Source of the DNA: Streptomyces canus
Lineage (GTDB): Bacteria > Actinomycetota > Actinomycetes > Streptomycetales > Streptomycetaceae
Reading direction: 5' to 3'
DNA: 64,000 nucleotides
NCBI RefSeq assembly: GCF_001514145.1
Contig: NZ_KQ948656.1
Coordinates: 868,001 to 932,000, forward strand
Shown here: in pieces, positions 50,781-59,576 of the stretch
Layout of the letters: every line of letters starts with the position of its first letter
Numbering within the stretch: position 1 is the first letter of the stretch
Position numbers and translations under genes: made by a program
The notes under the pieces: model-generated
What the model was told of the DNA's origin: nothing
Databases searched by the model: none
Seen by the model: only the letters and a program-made list of their open reading frames with translations

Positions 50781-53594
50781 ATGACTACCGCACACGAAGG
50801 GGACGTGGTCCTCACTTCCCTCGGTCAGATGGGCACGCGCGTCGACTGCGCGGGGTTCAGCCGCATCGACCTCGAAGGCCCGCAGGTGCTGTGGCTGGTC
50901 GTGTCTGGCGCGGTGGACCTGTTCGCGGTGGACGCGGAGCAGCAGGGCCACTGGCACCACCTGGGCCGCCTGGAGCCCGGCGCACTGCTGCTCGGCCCGG
51001 TGGCGGGCCCGCAGCACACCCTCGTCGCACGCCCGCTCAGGGATTGCGTCGTCCACCGCATCGGCCTGCGCGAACTGTACGAGCCCGCGAACACCCAGAC
51101 GTGGTCGTACGACGAGTACGGCAACCCCCAGTACGTGCCGCCGACGACGAGCCCGCTGGAGTACGCCCTCGCGCTCGGGGTGGGCCGGAGCCTGTCCATC
51201 CTCTTCCAGGCGCCGATGGCCGACGAGCGGGCCGCCGCCCCGACCGACGACGACGTGTTCTGGATGCAGGTGCCGCCGGGCAGCGTGCAGTACGGCTCGC
51301 TCTACGGCGCCGAAGCGGCCGCCGACCTGCTGATGGATCCGGCGGTCTGGCAGTCCATGGTCGACCAGCAGTACCGGCTGCTGACCACGCTGGACCGCTG
51401 GATCGAGCAGCTGGAGCGCACCCACGAGACCCGGACGGCCGCCGGCATCAAGGCGGGTGAGGCCGTGCGTGCCCAGGCCGACCGGACCCTGCTGGCGTCC
51501 ATCGGCAAGTCGAAGCAGCGCACGACGACGGCCGACGCCGACGCGAGTTACGCGGCCTGCAAGCTGGCCGCCGACGCGGCCGGGATCCCGCTCGCCGAGA
51601 ACGCGCACAGCGGCACCGAGAGCGACCGTCTCGACCCGGTCGAACGGATCGCCCTCGCCTCCCGCGTCCGGATCAGGTCGGTGCGCCTGGACGGCAGCTG
51701 GTGGCGCGACAACATCGGCCCGCTGGTGGGCCATCGGGCGCTGTCGGGTGCCCCGGTCGCGCTGCTGTGGCGGCGCGGCGGCTATGTGGCCGTGCATCCG
51801 GCGACGGGACGCGAGACGCCGATCGAGAAGGACAACGCGGAGGAGTTCGAGCCGCGCGCGGTGATGTTCTACCGCCCGCTGCCCGACCGGAAGCTCAGCC
51901 CGCTCGGACTTCTGCGGTTCAGCATGCGCGGCACCGGCGGCGATGTCACGAACCTGCTGCTCAGCGGTCTGGTGACGGTGGCGATCGGCGCGTTGGTCCC
52001 GATCGCGACCGGCAAGGTGCTCGGCGAGTTCGTGCCGAAGGCCCAGACCGCTCTGATCGTGCAGGTGTGTCTGGCCGTGATGGTCAGCGGGGTGGTGACG
52101 GCGGCCTTCATGCTGCTGCAGAACCTCACCATGCTCCGTCTGGAGGGCCGTATCGAGGCGACCCTGCAACCGGCCGTCTGGGACCGGCTGCTGAGGCTGC
52201 CGACGAAGTTCTTCACCGAGCGCTCGACCGGCGAACTGGCCAGCCAGGCCATGGGCATCAGCTCGATCCGCCGGATGATGGCGGGCATCGGCCCCACTGT
52301 CGCCCAGTCGGTGACGGTCGGCGCGATGAATCTGGGCCTGCTGTTCTGGTACAGCGTCCCGATGGCTATGGCGGCGATCGGCATGCTGGTCGTCATCGCC
52401 GCCGGCTTCCTCGGCCTCGGGCTCTGGCAGGTGCGCTGGCAGCGGCGACTGGTCGTGCTGAGCAACAAGCTGAACAACCAGGCCTTCCAGACCCTGCGCG
52501 GTCTGCCCAAGCTGAGGGTGGCGGCCGCGGAGAACTACGCGTACGCGGCCTGGGCCTCGGAGTTCGCCCGCAGCCGGGAGCTCCAGCAGAAGGTCGGCCG
52601 GATCAAGAACCTCACGTCGGTGATAGGCTCGGTCTATCTCCCGCTGTGCACCCTGTTGATGTTCATGCTGCTCGCGGGCCCGGCGCGCGGGTCGATGTCG
52701 GCGGCGGAGTTCCTCACCTTCAACACCTCGGTGACGATGCTGCTGACCGCGGTCACCCAGCTCACCGGCGCCTTCGTCTCGGCGGTGGCCGCGCTGCCGT
52801 TGTTCGAGGAGATCAAGCCGGTCCTGGAGGCGCAGCCGGAGGTGCGCACCGCGAGCACCCGGCCGGGGCCGCTCACCGGCGCGATGGAGGCCCGCAGGCT
52901 GTCCTTCCGCTACTCCGAGGACGGTCCCCTGGTCCTGGACGACGTGTCCTTCGAGATCCGGCCGGGTGAGTTCGTGGCGATCGTCGGCCCGAGCGGCTGC
53001 GGCAAGTCGACCCTGCTCCGGCTGCTGATCGGCTTCGACCGGCCGGTCTCCGGGAGTGTCCTCTACGACGGCCAGGACCTGGCCGCCCTCGACCAGTCGG
53101 CGGTGCGCCGGCAGTGCGGTGTCGTCCTCCAGCACGCGCAGCCGTTCACCGGCTCCATCCTGGACGTCATCTGCGGCACCGAGCCCTACACGCCCGAGGA
53201 GGCGATGGCGGCGGCCGCGATGGCGGGGCTCGCGGAGGACATCCAGCGGATGCCGATGGGGCTGCACACCATCGTCTCGGGCAGCGGGGCGATCTCCGGC
53301 GGCCAGCGCCAACGGCTCATGATCGCGCAGGCGTTGATCCGGCGGCCGCGGATCCTCTTCTTCGACGAGGCGACCAGCGCCCTGGACAACGACACCCAGC
53401 GCACGGTCATCGAGTCCACCAAGGCCCTCAACGCCACCCGGATCGTCATCGCGCACCGGCTGTCGACGGTGCTGGACGCCGACCGGGTGATCGTGATGGA
53501 GAACGGCAAGGTCGCCCAGCAGGGGCCGCCGGCGCAGCTCCTCGCGGACACGGGCGGCCGGCTGCACGAGCTGGTGCGGCGGCAGATGGCGTGA
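50781..53594 (+). CDS. Second peptide-export ABC transporter (NHLP ABC2)
   Basis: 937-residue transporter. The N-terminal ~330 residues contain a cupin/cyclic-nucleotide-binding-like region and a degenerate peptidase-like part without catalytic Cys. The membrane domain (~385-660) is followed by an ATPase with GPSGCGKS, ISGGQRQRLMIAQAL and ILFFDEATSALD. This layout is typical of the NHLP family ABC2 partner. ATG 50781 lies one base after the ABC1 stop. It probably forms a heteromeric exporter with ABC1, with its N-terminus recognising the leader or a ligand. Confidence 0.9.
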   Translation: MTTAHEGDVVLTSLGQMGTRVDCAGFSRIDLEGPQVLWLVVSGAVDLFAVDAEQQGHWHHLGRLEPGALLLGPVAGPQHTLVARPLRDCVVHRIGLRELYEPANTQTWSYDEYGNPQYVPPTTSPLEYALALGVGRSLSILFQAPMADERAAAPTDDDVFWMQVPPGSVQYGSLYGAEAAADLLMDPAVWQSMVDQQYRLLTTLDRWIEQLERTHETRTAAGIKAGEAVRAQADRTLLASIGKSKQRTTTADADASYAACKLAADAAGIPLAENAHSGTESDRLDPVERIALASRVRIRSVRLDGSWWRDNIGPLVGHRALSGAPVALLWRRGGYVAVHPATGRETPIEKDNAEEFEPRAVMFYRPLPDRKLSPLGLLRFSMRGTGGDVTNLLLSGLVTVAIGALVPIATGKVLGEFVPKAQTALIVQVCLAVMVSGVVTAAFMLLQNLTMLRLEGRIEATLQPAVWDRLLRLPTKFFTERSTGELASQAMGISSIRRMMAGIGPTVAQSVTVGAMNLGLLFWYSVPMAMAAIGMLVVIAAGFLGLGLWQVRWQRRLVVLSNKLNNQAFQTLRGLPKLRVAAAENYAYAAWASEFARSRELQQKVGRIKNLTSVIGSVYLPLCTLLMFMLLAGPARGSMSAAEFLTFNTSVTMLLTAVTQLTGAFVSAVAALPLFEEIKPVLEAQPEVRTASTRPGPLTGAMEARRLSFRYSEDGPLVLDDVSFEIRPGEFVAIVGPSGCGKSTLLRLLIGFDRPVSGSVLYDGQDLAALDQSAVRRQCGVVLQHAQPFTGSILDVICGTEPYTPEEAMAAAAMAGLAEDIQRMPMGLHTIVSGSGAISGGQRQRLMIAQALIRRPRILFFDEATSALDNDTQRTVIESTKALNATRIVIAHRLSTVLDADRVIVMENGKVAQQGPPAQLLADTGGRLHELVRRQMA

Positions 53595-53613
53595 GGGGCT
53601 GGTCCGTCCCCGG

Positions 53614-54016
53614 TCAGTCCATTCCGGGGACCGGTGCGCCGGAGGGGACACCGGCGTCGACGTACGCCTGGTAGAGCTCCTTCCACTGCGGCCGTTCAAA
53701 GCTCCGGCTGTGGGCCCGCGCGTCGAGGGCGGCGAGGCACGCGTCCCAGCCGGCGCCGTTGCGGGCAGCGGTGTCGGCGGCGCTCAGCACGTTGGTGAGC
53801 GTGAGGCGCGTCCGCTTCTCGTCGAGCGCTCCAGGTCGAAGTGCAGCTCGTCGCCGCCCCCATGCGAAGGAGAGGTGCCGGGGCTCGTCGAGGGCGATGA
53901 CCCGGTCGTGTAGTCCTCCATGTCGCCGTTGAACTTGTACACGGCACTGCGCGTCCGCCGTATCCGGACCAGACCCGCTTCCCTGGGCGCCTTCAGATGC
54001 TTGGACGTACTTCCCC
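53614..54016 (-). pseudogene. ArsR-SRPBCC (AHSA1) fusion remnant
   Basis: From the left, minus-strand sequence ending ELYQAYVDAGVPSGAPVPGMD is a clean SRPBCC C-terminus. Going upstream, frames change at least three times (near 53831, 53868 and 53905) through single-base indels, and the remaining upstream piece (STSKHLKAPREAGLVRIRR) is the recognition helix end of an ArsR regulator. The middle of both domains is missing, so it is inactive. Confidence 0.75.
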
Positions 54017-54022
54017 CCTCAG

Positions 54023-54081
54023 CGAAACGTTGCCGTTTCGTTCGGCATGGTCTAACCTCGACGTGTACGAAACGGTTTCGT
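54023..54081. promoter_or_regulatory. Two GAAAC/GTTTC palindromes before the MFS gene
   Basis: CGAAACG-TTGC-CGTTTCG (54023-54040) and ACGAAAC-G-GTTTCGT (54067-54081) are both perfect inverted repeats with the same half-site and different spacing. They lie 45-105 bp upstream of ATG 54126, a typical TetR/MarR-type operator region. No intact regulator gene is adjacent; the ArsR part of the neighbouring pseudogene is a possible former partner. Confidence 0.6.
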
Positions 54082-54125
54082 TTATGAGCCGGAAGAGCCC
54101 AGCCGACTTTCCCTGGAGTTGTGCC

Positions 54126-55628
54126 ATGTCCCAGAAGACTCTGACCGAGAGCGGGCAGGAGGGCGCCGTCGAGGCGCCGGCCGCCGCTTCGGCCAAGCGG
54201 TGGTGGATCCTCGCCGTCGTCGCGCTCGCCCAGCTGATGGTGGTCCTCGACGCCACCATCGTGAACATCGCCCTGCCCTCGGCCCAGGCCGACCTCGGCT
54301 TCTCCGACGGCAACCGGCAGTGGATCGTCACCGCCTACGCGCTGGCGTTCGCCTCCCTGCTCCTGCTCGGCGGGCGGATAGCCGACCTCTTCGGCCGCAA
54401 GACGGCCTTCCTCATCGGTGTCGTCGGCTTCGCGGCCGTCTCGGCGCTCGGCGGTGCCGCCACCAACTTCGAGATGCTGGTCACCGCCCGCGCTCTGCAG
54501 GGCGCCTTCGGCGCGCTCCTCGCGCCGGCCGCGCTGTCCCTGCTCAACACGACGTTCACCGACGCCCGCGAGCGCGCCCGGGCGTTCAGTGTGTACGGCG
54601 CCATCGCCGGTGCCGGCGGTGCGGTGGGTCTGCTGCTCGGCGGCGTCCTGACCGACGCGCTCGACTGGCGCTGGACGCTGTACGTCAACGTCGTCATCGC
54701 CGTCGTCGCCTTCGCGGGCGGCTGGCTGCTGCTGCACAACCACCGTGACGCCGCGAACTCCAAGCTGGACGTGCCCGGCACGCTGCTGGTCGCCGCCGGT
54801 CTCTTCTCCCTGGTGTACGGCTTCTCCAACGCCGAGACACACGACTGGAGTTCTCCCGAGACCTGGGGCTTCCTGGTCGCGGGCGGTGCGCTGCTGGCCG
54901 CCTTCACCTGGTGGCAGACCCGTGCCGCGCACCCGCTGCTGCCCCTGCGCATCCTGCTGGACCGCAACCGGGCGGCCTCCTTCCTGGCCGTGCTGATCTC
55001 CGGCGGCGGCATGTTCGGTGTCTTCCTCTTCCTCACCTACTACCTCCAGCTGAACCTGGGCTTCAGCCCGACCAAGACGGGTGTGGCCTTCCTGCCGATG
55101 GTCGCCGCGCTGATGGTGGCGGCGCAGGTCAGCACCACGACGCTGGTCCCGCGGATCGGACCGAAGGTGGTCATCCCGCTGGGCTTCGCGGTCGCCGCGG
55201 TCGGCATGGCCTGGCTGACCGGGATCGGCGTCGGCTCCAGCTACCTGTCCCATGTACTGCCGCAGCTGATCGTGACCGGATTCGGTCTCGGCCTGGTCAT
55301 GCCGCCGGCCATGCAGCTGGCCACCGGCGGGGTCGCGGCCGAGGACGCCGGAGTGGCCTCGGCCACCGTCAACGCCATGCAGCAGGTGGGCGGTTCGATC
55401 GGCACCGCACTGCTGAACACGCTGGCCGCGAGCGCCGCCACCGACTACCTGGCCGGCAAGGACCCGACGAACAAGCTGGTCCAGGCCCGGGCCACGATCG
55501 AGAGCTACACCACCGCCTTCTGGTGGTCGGCCGGCCTCTTCGCCGTCGGCGCGCTGATCACCTTCCTGCTCTTCAGGCGCGGGGTGCCGGAGCAGGACGC
55601 GGACGCCGCACCCGTCGTCCACATGTAA
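54126..55628 (+). CDS. DHA2-family MFS drug exporter (14 helices)
   Basis: 500-residue proton-driven exporter. It has motif A (GGRIADLFGRKTAFL), the conserved LDATIVNIALPS of helix 1 and the antiporter motif region FSVYGAIAGAGGAVGLLLGG, with 14 predicted membrane segments. ATG 54126 is chosen with GGAG upstream; a longer frame would translate the two palindromes and is discounted. Expression is probably induced by release of a repressor from those palindromes. The likely role is multidrug or metabolite efflux. Confidence 0.92.
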   Translation: MSQKTLTESGQEGAVEAPAAASAKRWWILAVVALAQLMVVLDATIVNIALPSAQADLGFSDGNRQWIVTAYALAFASLLLLGGRIADLFGRKTAFLIGVVGFAAVSALGGAATNFEMLVTARALQGAFGALLAPAALSLLNTTFTDARERARAFSVYGAIAGAGGAVGLLLGGVLTDALDWRWTLYVNVVIAVVAFAGGWLLLHNHRDAANSKLDVPGTLLVAAGLFSLVYGFSNAETHDWSSPETWGFLVAGGALLAAFTWWQTRAAHPLLPLRILLDRNRAASFLAVLISGGGMFGVFLFLTYYLQLNLGFSPTKTGVAFLPMVAALMVAAQVSTTTLVPRIGPKVVIPLGFAVAAVGMAWLTGIGVGSSYLSHVLPQLIVTGFGLGLVMPPAMQLATGGVAAEDAGVASATVNAMQQVGGSIGTALLNTLAASAATDYLAGKDPTNKLVQARATIESYTTAFWWSAGLFAVGALITFLLFRRGVPEQDADAAPVVHM

Positions 55629-55803
55629 CAACCGCAGCAGGAGCCGCTTGGTCCGAGGGGCCGCCGTCAGCAGGGAGACGGCGGCCCCTCTCGCGTTCTC
55701 CGCAAGGCGCCGGCGACGCGGTGTGCCGGGCCGGTGGCCGAGAGTAACGCCCCGACCGGACGGCCGGCGTTGGAGGCAGTCGTCCGTGGGTACCCACAGG
55801 TCC

Positions 55804-56814
55804 ATGCGGATAAGCGTGGTGGATGTGGGATCGAACACGGTCCGGCTGGTGGTGGCGGACGCCGAGGGCGGGGTGCCACTGCCGGTGCACACGGCGAAGT
55901 GGCGGCTGAGACTCTCCGATCATGTACCGCCGGGCGGACCGGTACCCGAGGAGGCCGTGGAGCGGCTGGTGGAGGCGGTGGAAGGGGCGAGCCGGACCGC
56001 CGCCAAGTGGGGTGCGGCCGGTCCGCTCGCCTTCGCGACCGCCGTCGTACGGTCCGCGCCGAACCGTCAGGAGGTGCTGCGCACCGTCCGCACGCGGACC
56101 GGCGTCGGGCTGTACACCCTGCCGGGCGAGGTGGAGGCGGAGCTCACGTTCCTCGGGGCGCGACGCTGGATGGGCTGGCGTTCGGGGCCGCTCGCGCTGT
56201 TCGACATCGGCGGCGGATCGCTCGAAGTCGCCTTCGGACGCGGCCGGTTGCCGGACTACGTGGCCTCGCTGCCGCTGGGCGCGGGCCGGCTGACCCATGA
56301 GTTCTTCGAGGGGCAGGACCCGCCGCCCCCGGAGGCGATGCGAGCGCTCCGCCGCAAGGTCCGCCACCAGCTCAGGGACGTGGCGTCGCGGATCCGCTGG
56401 GAGGGACCGCGCACCGCCGTGGCCACCTCGCGCACCTTCGAGCAGCTGGGGCGGCTGTGCGGAACCCCGCCCGGCCGGCGCGGCCCGTTCGTGGAGCGGC
56501 GGATGCACCGCGCCGACCTGCGGGAAGCCATCGAGGCTCTGGCCGCCCTCCCGGCCGCGCGGCGGGCCGAACTGCCCGGCATCTCCGCGCCGCGCGCCGC
56601 GCAGAGCCTGGCCGGTGCGGTGGTCGGGCACACGGCGATGAAACTCACCGGCGTCAGGACCGTCACCATCTGCCCCTGGGCGATCCGCGAGGGGGTCCTG
56701 CTGCGGCACATCGAGGACGGCGCCTCCTGGTGGGCCGAGATCGCCCGCCGCAACAAGGAGCACACCCCTCCCCCGGAGCCGGTTCCCCTGCGCATCGCGA
56801 CCGCCACGACCTGA
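55804..56814 (+). CDS. Ppx/GppA-family phosphatase
   Basis: 336-residue exopolyphosphatase/pppGpp phosphohydrolase-type protein of the ASKHA fold: VVDVGSNTVRLVV (phosphate 1), FATAVVRSAPNR, the catalytic Glu in LPGEVEAELTF, and FDIGGGSLEVAFG (phosphate 2). Length matches the short actinomycete Ppx form with the first two domains. It would degrade polyphosphate or (p)ppGpp in the cytoplasm. Start taken at ATG 55804, directly before the first strand. A small acidic protein follows. Confidence 0.9.
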   Translation: MRISVVDVGSNTVRLVVADAEGGVPLPVHTAKWRLRLSDHVPPGGPVPEEAVERLVEAVEGASRTAAKWGAAGPLAFATAVVRSAPNRQEVLRTVRTRTGVGLYTLPGEVEAELTFLGARRWMGWRSGPLALFDIGGGSLEVAFGRGRLPDYVASLPLGAGRLTHEFFEGQDPPPPEAMRALRRKVRHQLRDVASRIRWEGPRTAVATSRTFEQLGRLCGTPPGRRGPFVERRMHRADLREAIEALAALPAARRAELPGISAPRAAQSLAGAVVGHTAMKLTGVRTVTICPWAIREGVLLRHIEDGASWWAEIARRNKEHTPPPEPVPLRIATATT

Positions 56815-56843
56815 ACGAAGAGAAAGAAGGAAGAGGAACAGCC

Positions 56844-57014
56844 GTGCCGGAGAAGAAGCAGAAGCCGGACACCGCCCTGGACGAGGTCCTGCACGAGTTC
56901 GAGGACGCCGAGAAGCGCGTCCAGGACCCCGACGGGAAGCGCGGGCACCGGGGTGAGGCCGCAGACGCCACCACCCCCAACACCCGGGCCCAGGAGGAGT
57001 CCGAGGGCGAGTGA
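56844..57014 (+). CDS. Small charged hypothetical protein (56 aa)
   Basis: GTG start at 56844 preceded by AAGGAAGAGGA. The sequence is hydrophilic, rich in Glu, Asp and Lys (VPEKKQKPDTALDEVLHEFEDAEKRVQ), and probably partly disordered. G/C-biased third positions support coding. It follows the Ppx gene by 29 bp and is probably co-transcribed. Function unknown. Confidence 0.72.
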   Translation: MPEKKQKPDTALDEVLHEFEDAEKRVQDPDGKRGHRGEAADATTPNTRAQEESEGE

Positions 57015-57018
57015 CCCA

Positions 57019-57049
57019 CCGGCGGCGCGCCCCGCGGGCGCGCCGCCGG
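57019..57049 (+). terminator. Terminator hairpin after the 56-residue gene
   Basis: A perfect 14-bp G+C stem (57019-57032 with 57036-57049) with a CGC loop begins just after the stop codon. Confidence 0.75.
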
Positions 57050-57114
57050 CGACGACATCCCCGGACCACTCCTCGCAGGCGGGTGACCTCCCGCTTCACG
57101 GGTACCCGGGGTGC

Positions 57115-58128
57115 ATGGATCACGACCGCCGAGAACCGCCGCTGCCGTCGGCCCGGGGCCCGGTCTCCGCCGCCGTCCAGGAGTATCTGCTCGGCGCCGG
57201 ACCGCTGCCGCGCCACGAGGCCGTCGCGGGCGCGGACGTGTACGGCGACGACCTCCAGCTCGCCCTGTACATCTGCTACGAACTGCACTACCGCGGCTTC
57301 TCGGGCGTCTCCTCCGAGCTTGAGTGGGACCCGGCGCTACTGCGCACCAGGGCGGTCCTGGAACACCGCTTCCTGTCCGCCCTGCGCACGGACACCCCGG
57401 TCCACGACAGCGTCGAGGACGCGCTCGCCGGGCTCCTCGTGGAGCCGGTCGACGGCACCGGACTCAGCCATTTCCTGAGCAAGGAGGGCGAACTGCGGCA
57501 CGTGCGCGAATACGCCGCCCAGCGCTCGCTCTACCACCTCAAGGAGGCCGACCCGCATGCGTGGGTGCTGCCGCGGCTGTGGGGCCGGGCCAAGGCGGGC
57601 ATGGCGGCGGTGGAGTTCGACGAGTTCGGCGGCGGCCGTCCCGACCGTGTCCACGCCCACCTGTTCGCCGAGCTGATGACGGACCTGGGCCTGGACACGA
57701 CATACGGGTACTACCTGGAGGCGGCCTGCGCGGAGATGCTCGCCACGGTGAACCTCATGTCCTTGCTGGGCCTGCACCGCAGCCTGCGCGGCGCTCTCGT
57801 GGGCCACTTCGCAGCGGTCGAGATCACCTCCTCGCCCGGCTCCCGGCGACTCGCCGAGGCGATGCGCCGCACCGGCGCGGGACCGGCCGCCGAGCACTTC
57901 TACGACGAGCACGTCGAGGCCGACGCCGTCCACGAACAGGTCGTACGCCACGAGGTCATCGGCGGTCTGCTGGCCGAGGAACCGCACCTCGCTCCTGACG
58001 TCGCCTTCGGCATCGACGTCACCGGACTCGTCGAGGACCGTCTCGCCGAGCGCCTTCTGCGCGACTGGACGGACGGACGCTCGTCGCTGCGCACACGCTC
58101 ACTTTCCGAAATACACCATATTTCCTGA
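57115..58128 (+). CDS. Haem-oxygenase-like iron-containing redox enzyme
   Basis: 337-residue all-helical protein of the Haem_oxygenas_2 / iron-containing redox enzyme type. Spaced His and Glu residues are suited to a di-iron site: ICYELHYRGF, SELEWDPA, HAHLFAELMTDLGLD, YGYYLEAACAEM and YDEHVEADAVHEQVVRHEV. Members of this fold (CADD, SznF-like) catalyse oxidative chemistry on small molecules. Start ATG 57115. The next gene's ATG directly abuts its stop, so the two are translationally linked. Substrate unknown. Confidence 0.82.
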   Translation: MDHDRREPPLPSARGPVSAAVQEYLLGAGPLPRHEAVAGADVYGDDLQLALYICYELHYRGFSGVSSELEWDPALLRTRAVLEHRFLSALRTDTPVHDSVEDALAGLLVEPVDGTGLSHFLSKEGELRHVREYAAQRSLYHLKEADPHAWVLPRLWGRAKAGMAAVEFDEFGGGRPDRVHAHLFAELMTDLGLDTTYGYYLEAACAEMLATVNLMSLLGLHRSLRGALVGHFAAVEITSSPGSRRLAEAMRRTGAGPAAEHFYDEHVEADAVHEQVVRHEVIGGLLAEEPHLAPDVAFGIDVTGLVEDRLAERLLRDWTDGRSSLRTRSLSEIHHIS

Positions 58129-58824
58129 ATGCCGGGGTACTTGGGCGGCGTGAGATCACTGATTCCCCCTTTGGCTCTTCCCGGTGTCTACACCCCCCAG
58201 GAGGACACCGCGCTGCTGGCCGGGGCCCTGTCCGAAGAACCGCTGCCGCCGGGCGCGGACGTCCTGGACGTGGGCACCGGGACCGGCGCCCTCGCTCTCC
58301 AGGCGGCTCGCCGGGGCAGCCGGGTGACCGCGGTCGACGTGTCGTGGCGGGCGGTATGCACGGCCCGGGCGAACGCCTGGCTGACCGGCGCTCGGGTCCG
58401 GGTCCGGCGCGGGAACCTCTTCCACCCCGTGCGGGACCAGTCGTTCGACCTCATCCTGACCAATCCGCCGTACGTGCCGGCACCGATGGACGTCCGGCCG
58501 CCGCGGGGAAGGGCGCGGGCCTGGGACGCGGGCCACGACGGGCGGTTCGTGCTGGACCGCGTCTGCCGTGAGGCACCCGGCCTGCTGCGCCCCGGAGGGG
58601 TACTGCTGATCGTGCACTCCGAACTGAGCGACTCCGGACGGACGGTGGGGCATCTGCGCGCGGCGGGCCTCAAGGCCGCCGTGACCCGCCGTCACCGCAT
58701 CGCGTTCGGACCGGTGCTGCGTACCCGGGAGGCATGGCTGCGCGAGCGCGGTCTGCTGCCCGCCGACGCCGCCCACGACGAAAAGGAAGAGTTGGTGGTC
58801 GTCCGTGCCGAACTCCCCCTCTGA
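58129..58824 (+). CDS. HemK2/MTQ2-type class I methyltransferase
   Basis: 231-residue SAM-dependent methyltransferase: VLDVGTGTGALALQAARRG (motif I), AVDVSWRAV, and the catalytic TNPPYVPAP (NPPY), the signature of N-methylation of Gln/Asn side chains or bases. YTPQEDTALL at the N-terminus is typical of the HemK2-like group. ATG 58129 abuts the previous stop; a GTG at 58150 is an alternative. Its target may be a protein of the same operon. Confidence 0.85.
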   Translation: MPGYLGGVRSLIPPLALPGVYTPQEDTALLAGALSEEPLPPGADVLDVGTGTGALALQAARRGSRVTAVDVSWRAVCTARANAWLTGARVRVRRGNLFHPVRDQSFDLILTNPPYVPAPMDVRPPRGRARAWDAGHDGRFVLDRVCREAPGLLRPGGVLLIVHSELSDSGRTVGHLRAAGLKAAVTRRHRIAFGPVLRTREAWLRERGLLPADAAHDEKEELVVVRAELPL

Positions 58825-59014
58825 CTCCGACCGACCGCGCCGCATCCGGGTCCAGCACCGGGGCCCGCTGCTCGTGGAGGGCCCCGTGGAAGTGGAACTG
58901 GAGGACGGCAGCACCGTCGTCTCCGACCGCTTCCGGGTGGCCCTGTGCACCTGTCGGCGCAGTCGCCGCTATCCGTGGTGCGACACCAGCCATCGGGAGC
59001 GGACCCGCTCTTAG
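58805..59014 (+). CDS. CDGSH-type iron-sulfur protein (variant motif)
   Basis: 69-residue protein ending in the 2Fe-2S ligand set CTC-RRSRRYPWC-DTSH: three Cys and one His in the CDGSH spacing, but with the usual GS replaced by TS (CDTSH). The N-terminal part forms the short beta region GPLLVEGPVEVELEDG. Its GTG start lies 20 bp inside the methyltransferase gene. A small electron-transfer or cluster-transfer protein is likely, possibly serving the iron enzyme two genes upstream. Confidence 0.87.
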   Translation: MPNSPSDSDRPRRIRVQHRGPLLVEGPVEVELEDGSTVVSDRFRVALCTCRRSRRYPWCDTSHRERTRS

Positions 59015-59104
59015 ACAAGAAGTCAATGTAATTGACAGAAATTCACCGGGTCGAGTGAATCAGATCTTGCGGACCCCGCTGGATGGATGCTCCAGGCCGC
59101 TGCG

Positions 59105-59110
59105 GGGTAC
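59105..59110 (+). promoter_or_regulatory. SigB-like -10 box before the STAS gene
   Basis: GGGTAC at 59105-59110 matches the -10 consensus of stress sigma factors (SigB family), 42 bp before ATG 59152. The -35 is weak. Inference. Confidence 0.35.
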
Positions 59111-59151
59111 CTACCGAGATCGAATGCGTCCCTCGCCGAGGTGGAGCGGCC

Positions 59152-59532
59152 ATGACGCCGGAGTCCGACGACCGCGTTCCGGAAACGCCCGCGGCGAACC
59201 CGTATGCCCGCACCCGGGTGAACGCCGGGTTCACGGTGGTGGAGGCGGTCGGCGAGATCGACCTCGCGACGGCGGGCTTCCTCGCGGAGCATCTGGACGC
59301 GGCGACCGCGAGCGATCGGCCCGAGGTGCTGGTCGACCTGCGCCAGGTGGAGTTCTTCGACTGCTCGGGTCTGCGGGTGCTGTGCCGCGCCGAGTCCCGG
59401 GCGCGGGAGCGGGGCGGGCGGCTGCGTGTGATCAGCGACGTGCCGCGCCTGCACCGGCTGCTGCGGGCCTGCGGCCTGTGGCGCCGCTTCCCACCACTCC
59501 TCCAGTTCCCGGAGTCCCCGGAGAAGGCGTGA
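59152..59532 (+). CDS. STAS-domain anti-sigma factor antagonist
   Basis: 126-residue single STAS domain protein: VVEAVGEIDLATAGFLAEHL, VLVDLRQVEFFDCSGLRVLCRA with the phosphorylatable Ser in DCSGL, and RLRVISDVPRLHRLLRACGL. Such proteins bind an anti-sigma kinase when unphosphorylated. Potential regulators are SpoIIE-type phosphatases such as the two in this window, though pairing is unproven. Start at ATG 59152. Confidence 0.88.
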   Translation: MTPESDDRVPETPAANPYARTRVNAGFTVVEAVGEIDLATAGFLAEHLDAATASDRPEVLVDLRQVEFFDCSGLRVLCRAESRARERGGRLRVISDVPRLHRLLRACGLWRRFPPLLQFPESPEKA

Positions 59533-59533
59533 C

Positions 59534-59576
59534 CCGAGGGTCCGGCGGACGGCCCCACTCCGTCCGCCGGCCCTCG
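59534..59576 (+). terminator. Terminator of the STAS gene
   Basis: CCGGCGGACGG (59542-59552) and CCGTCCGCCGG (59560-59570) form a perfect stem, extended by GAGGG/CCCTC after one bulged base. Confidence 0.8.

Noticed and set aside
53997..54125. N-terminal extension of the DHA2 exporter
   Set aside because: It would translate across two perfect palindromes and begins without a ribosome site; ATG 54126 matches the usual start of the family.
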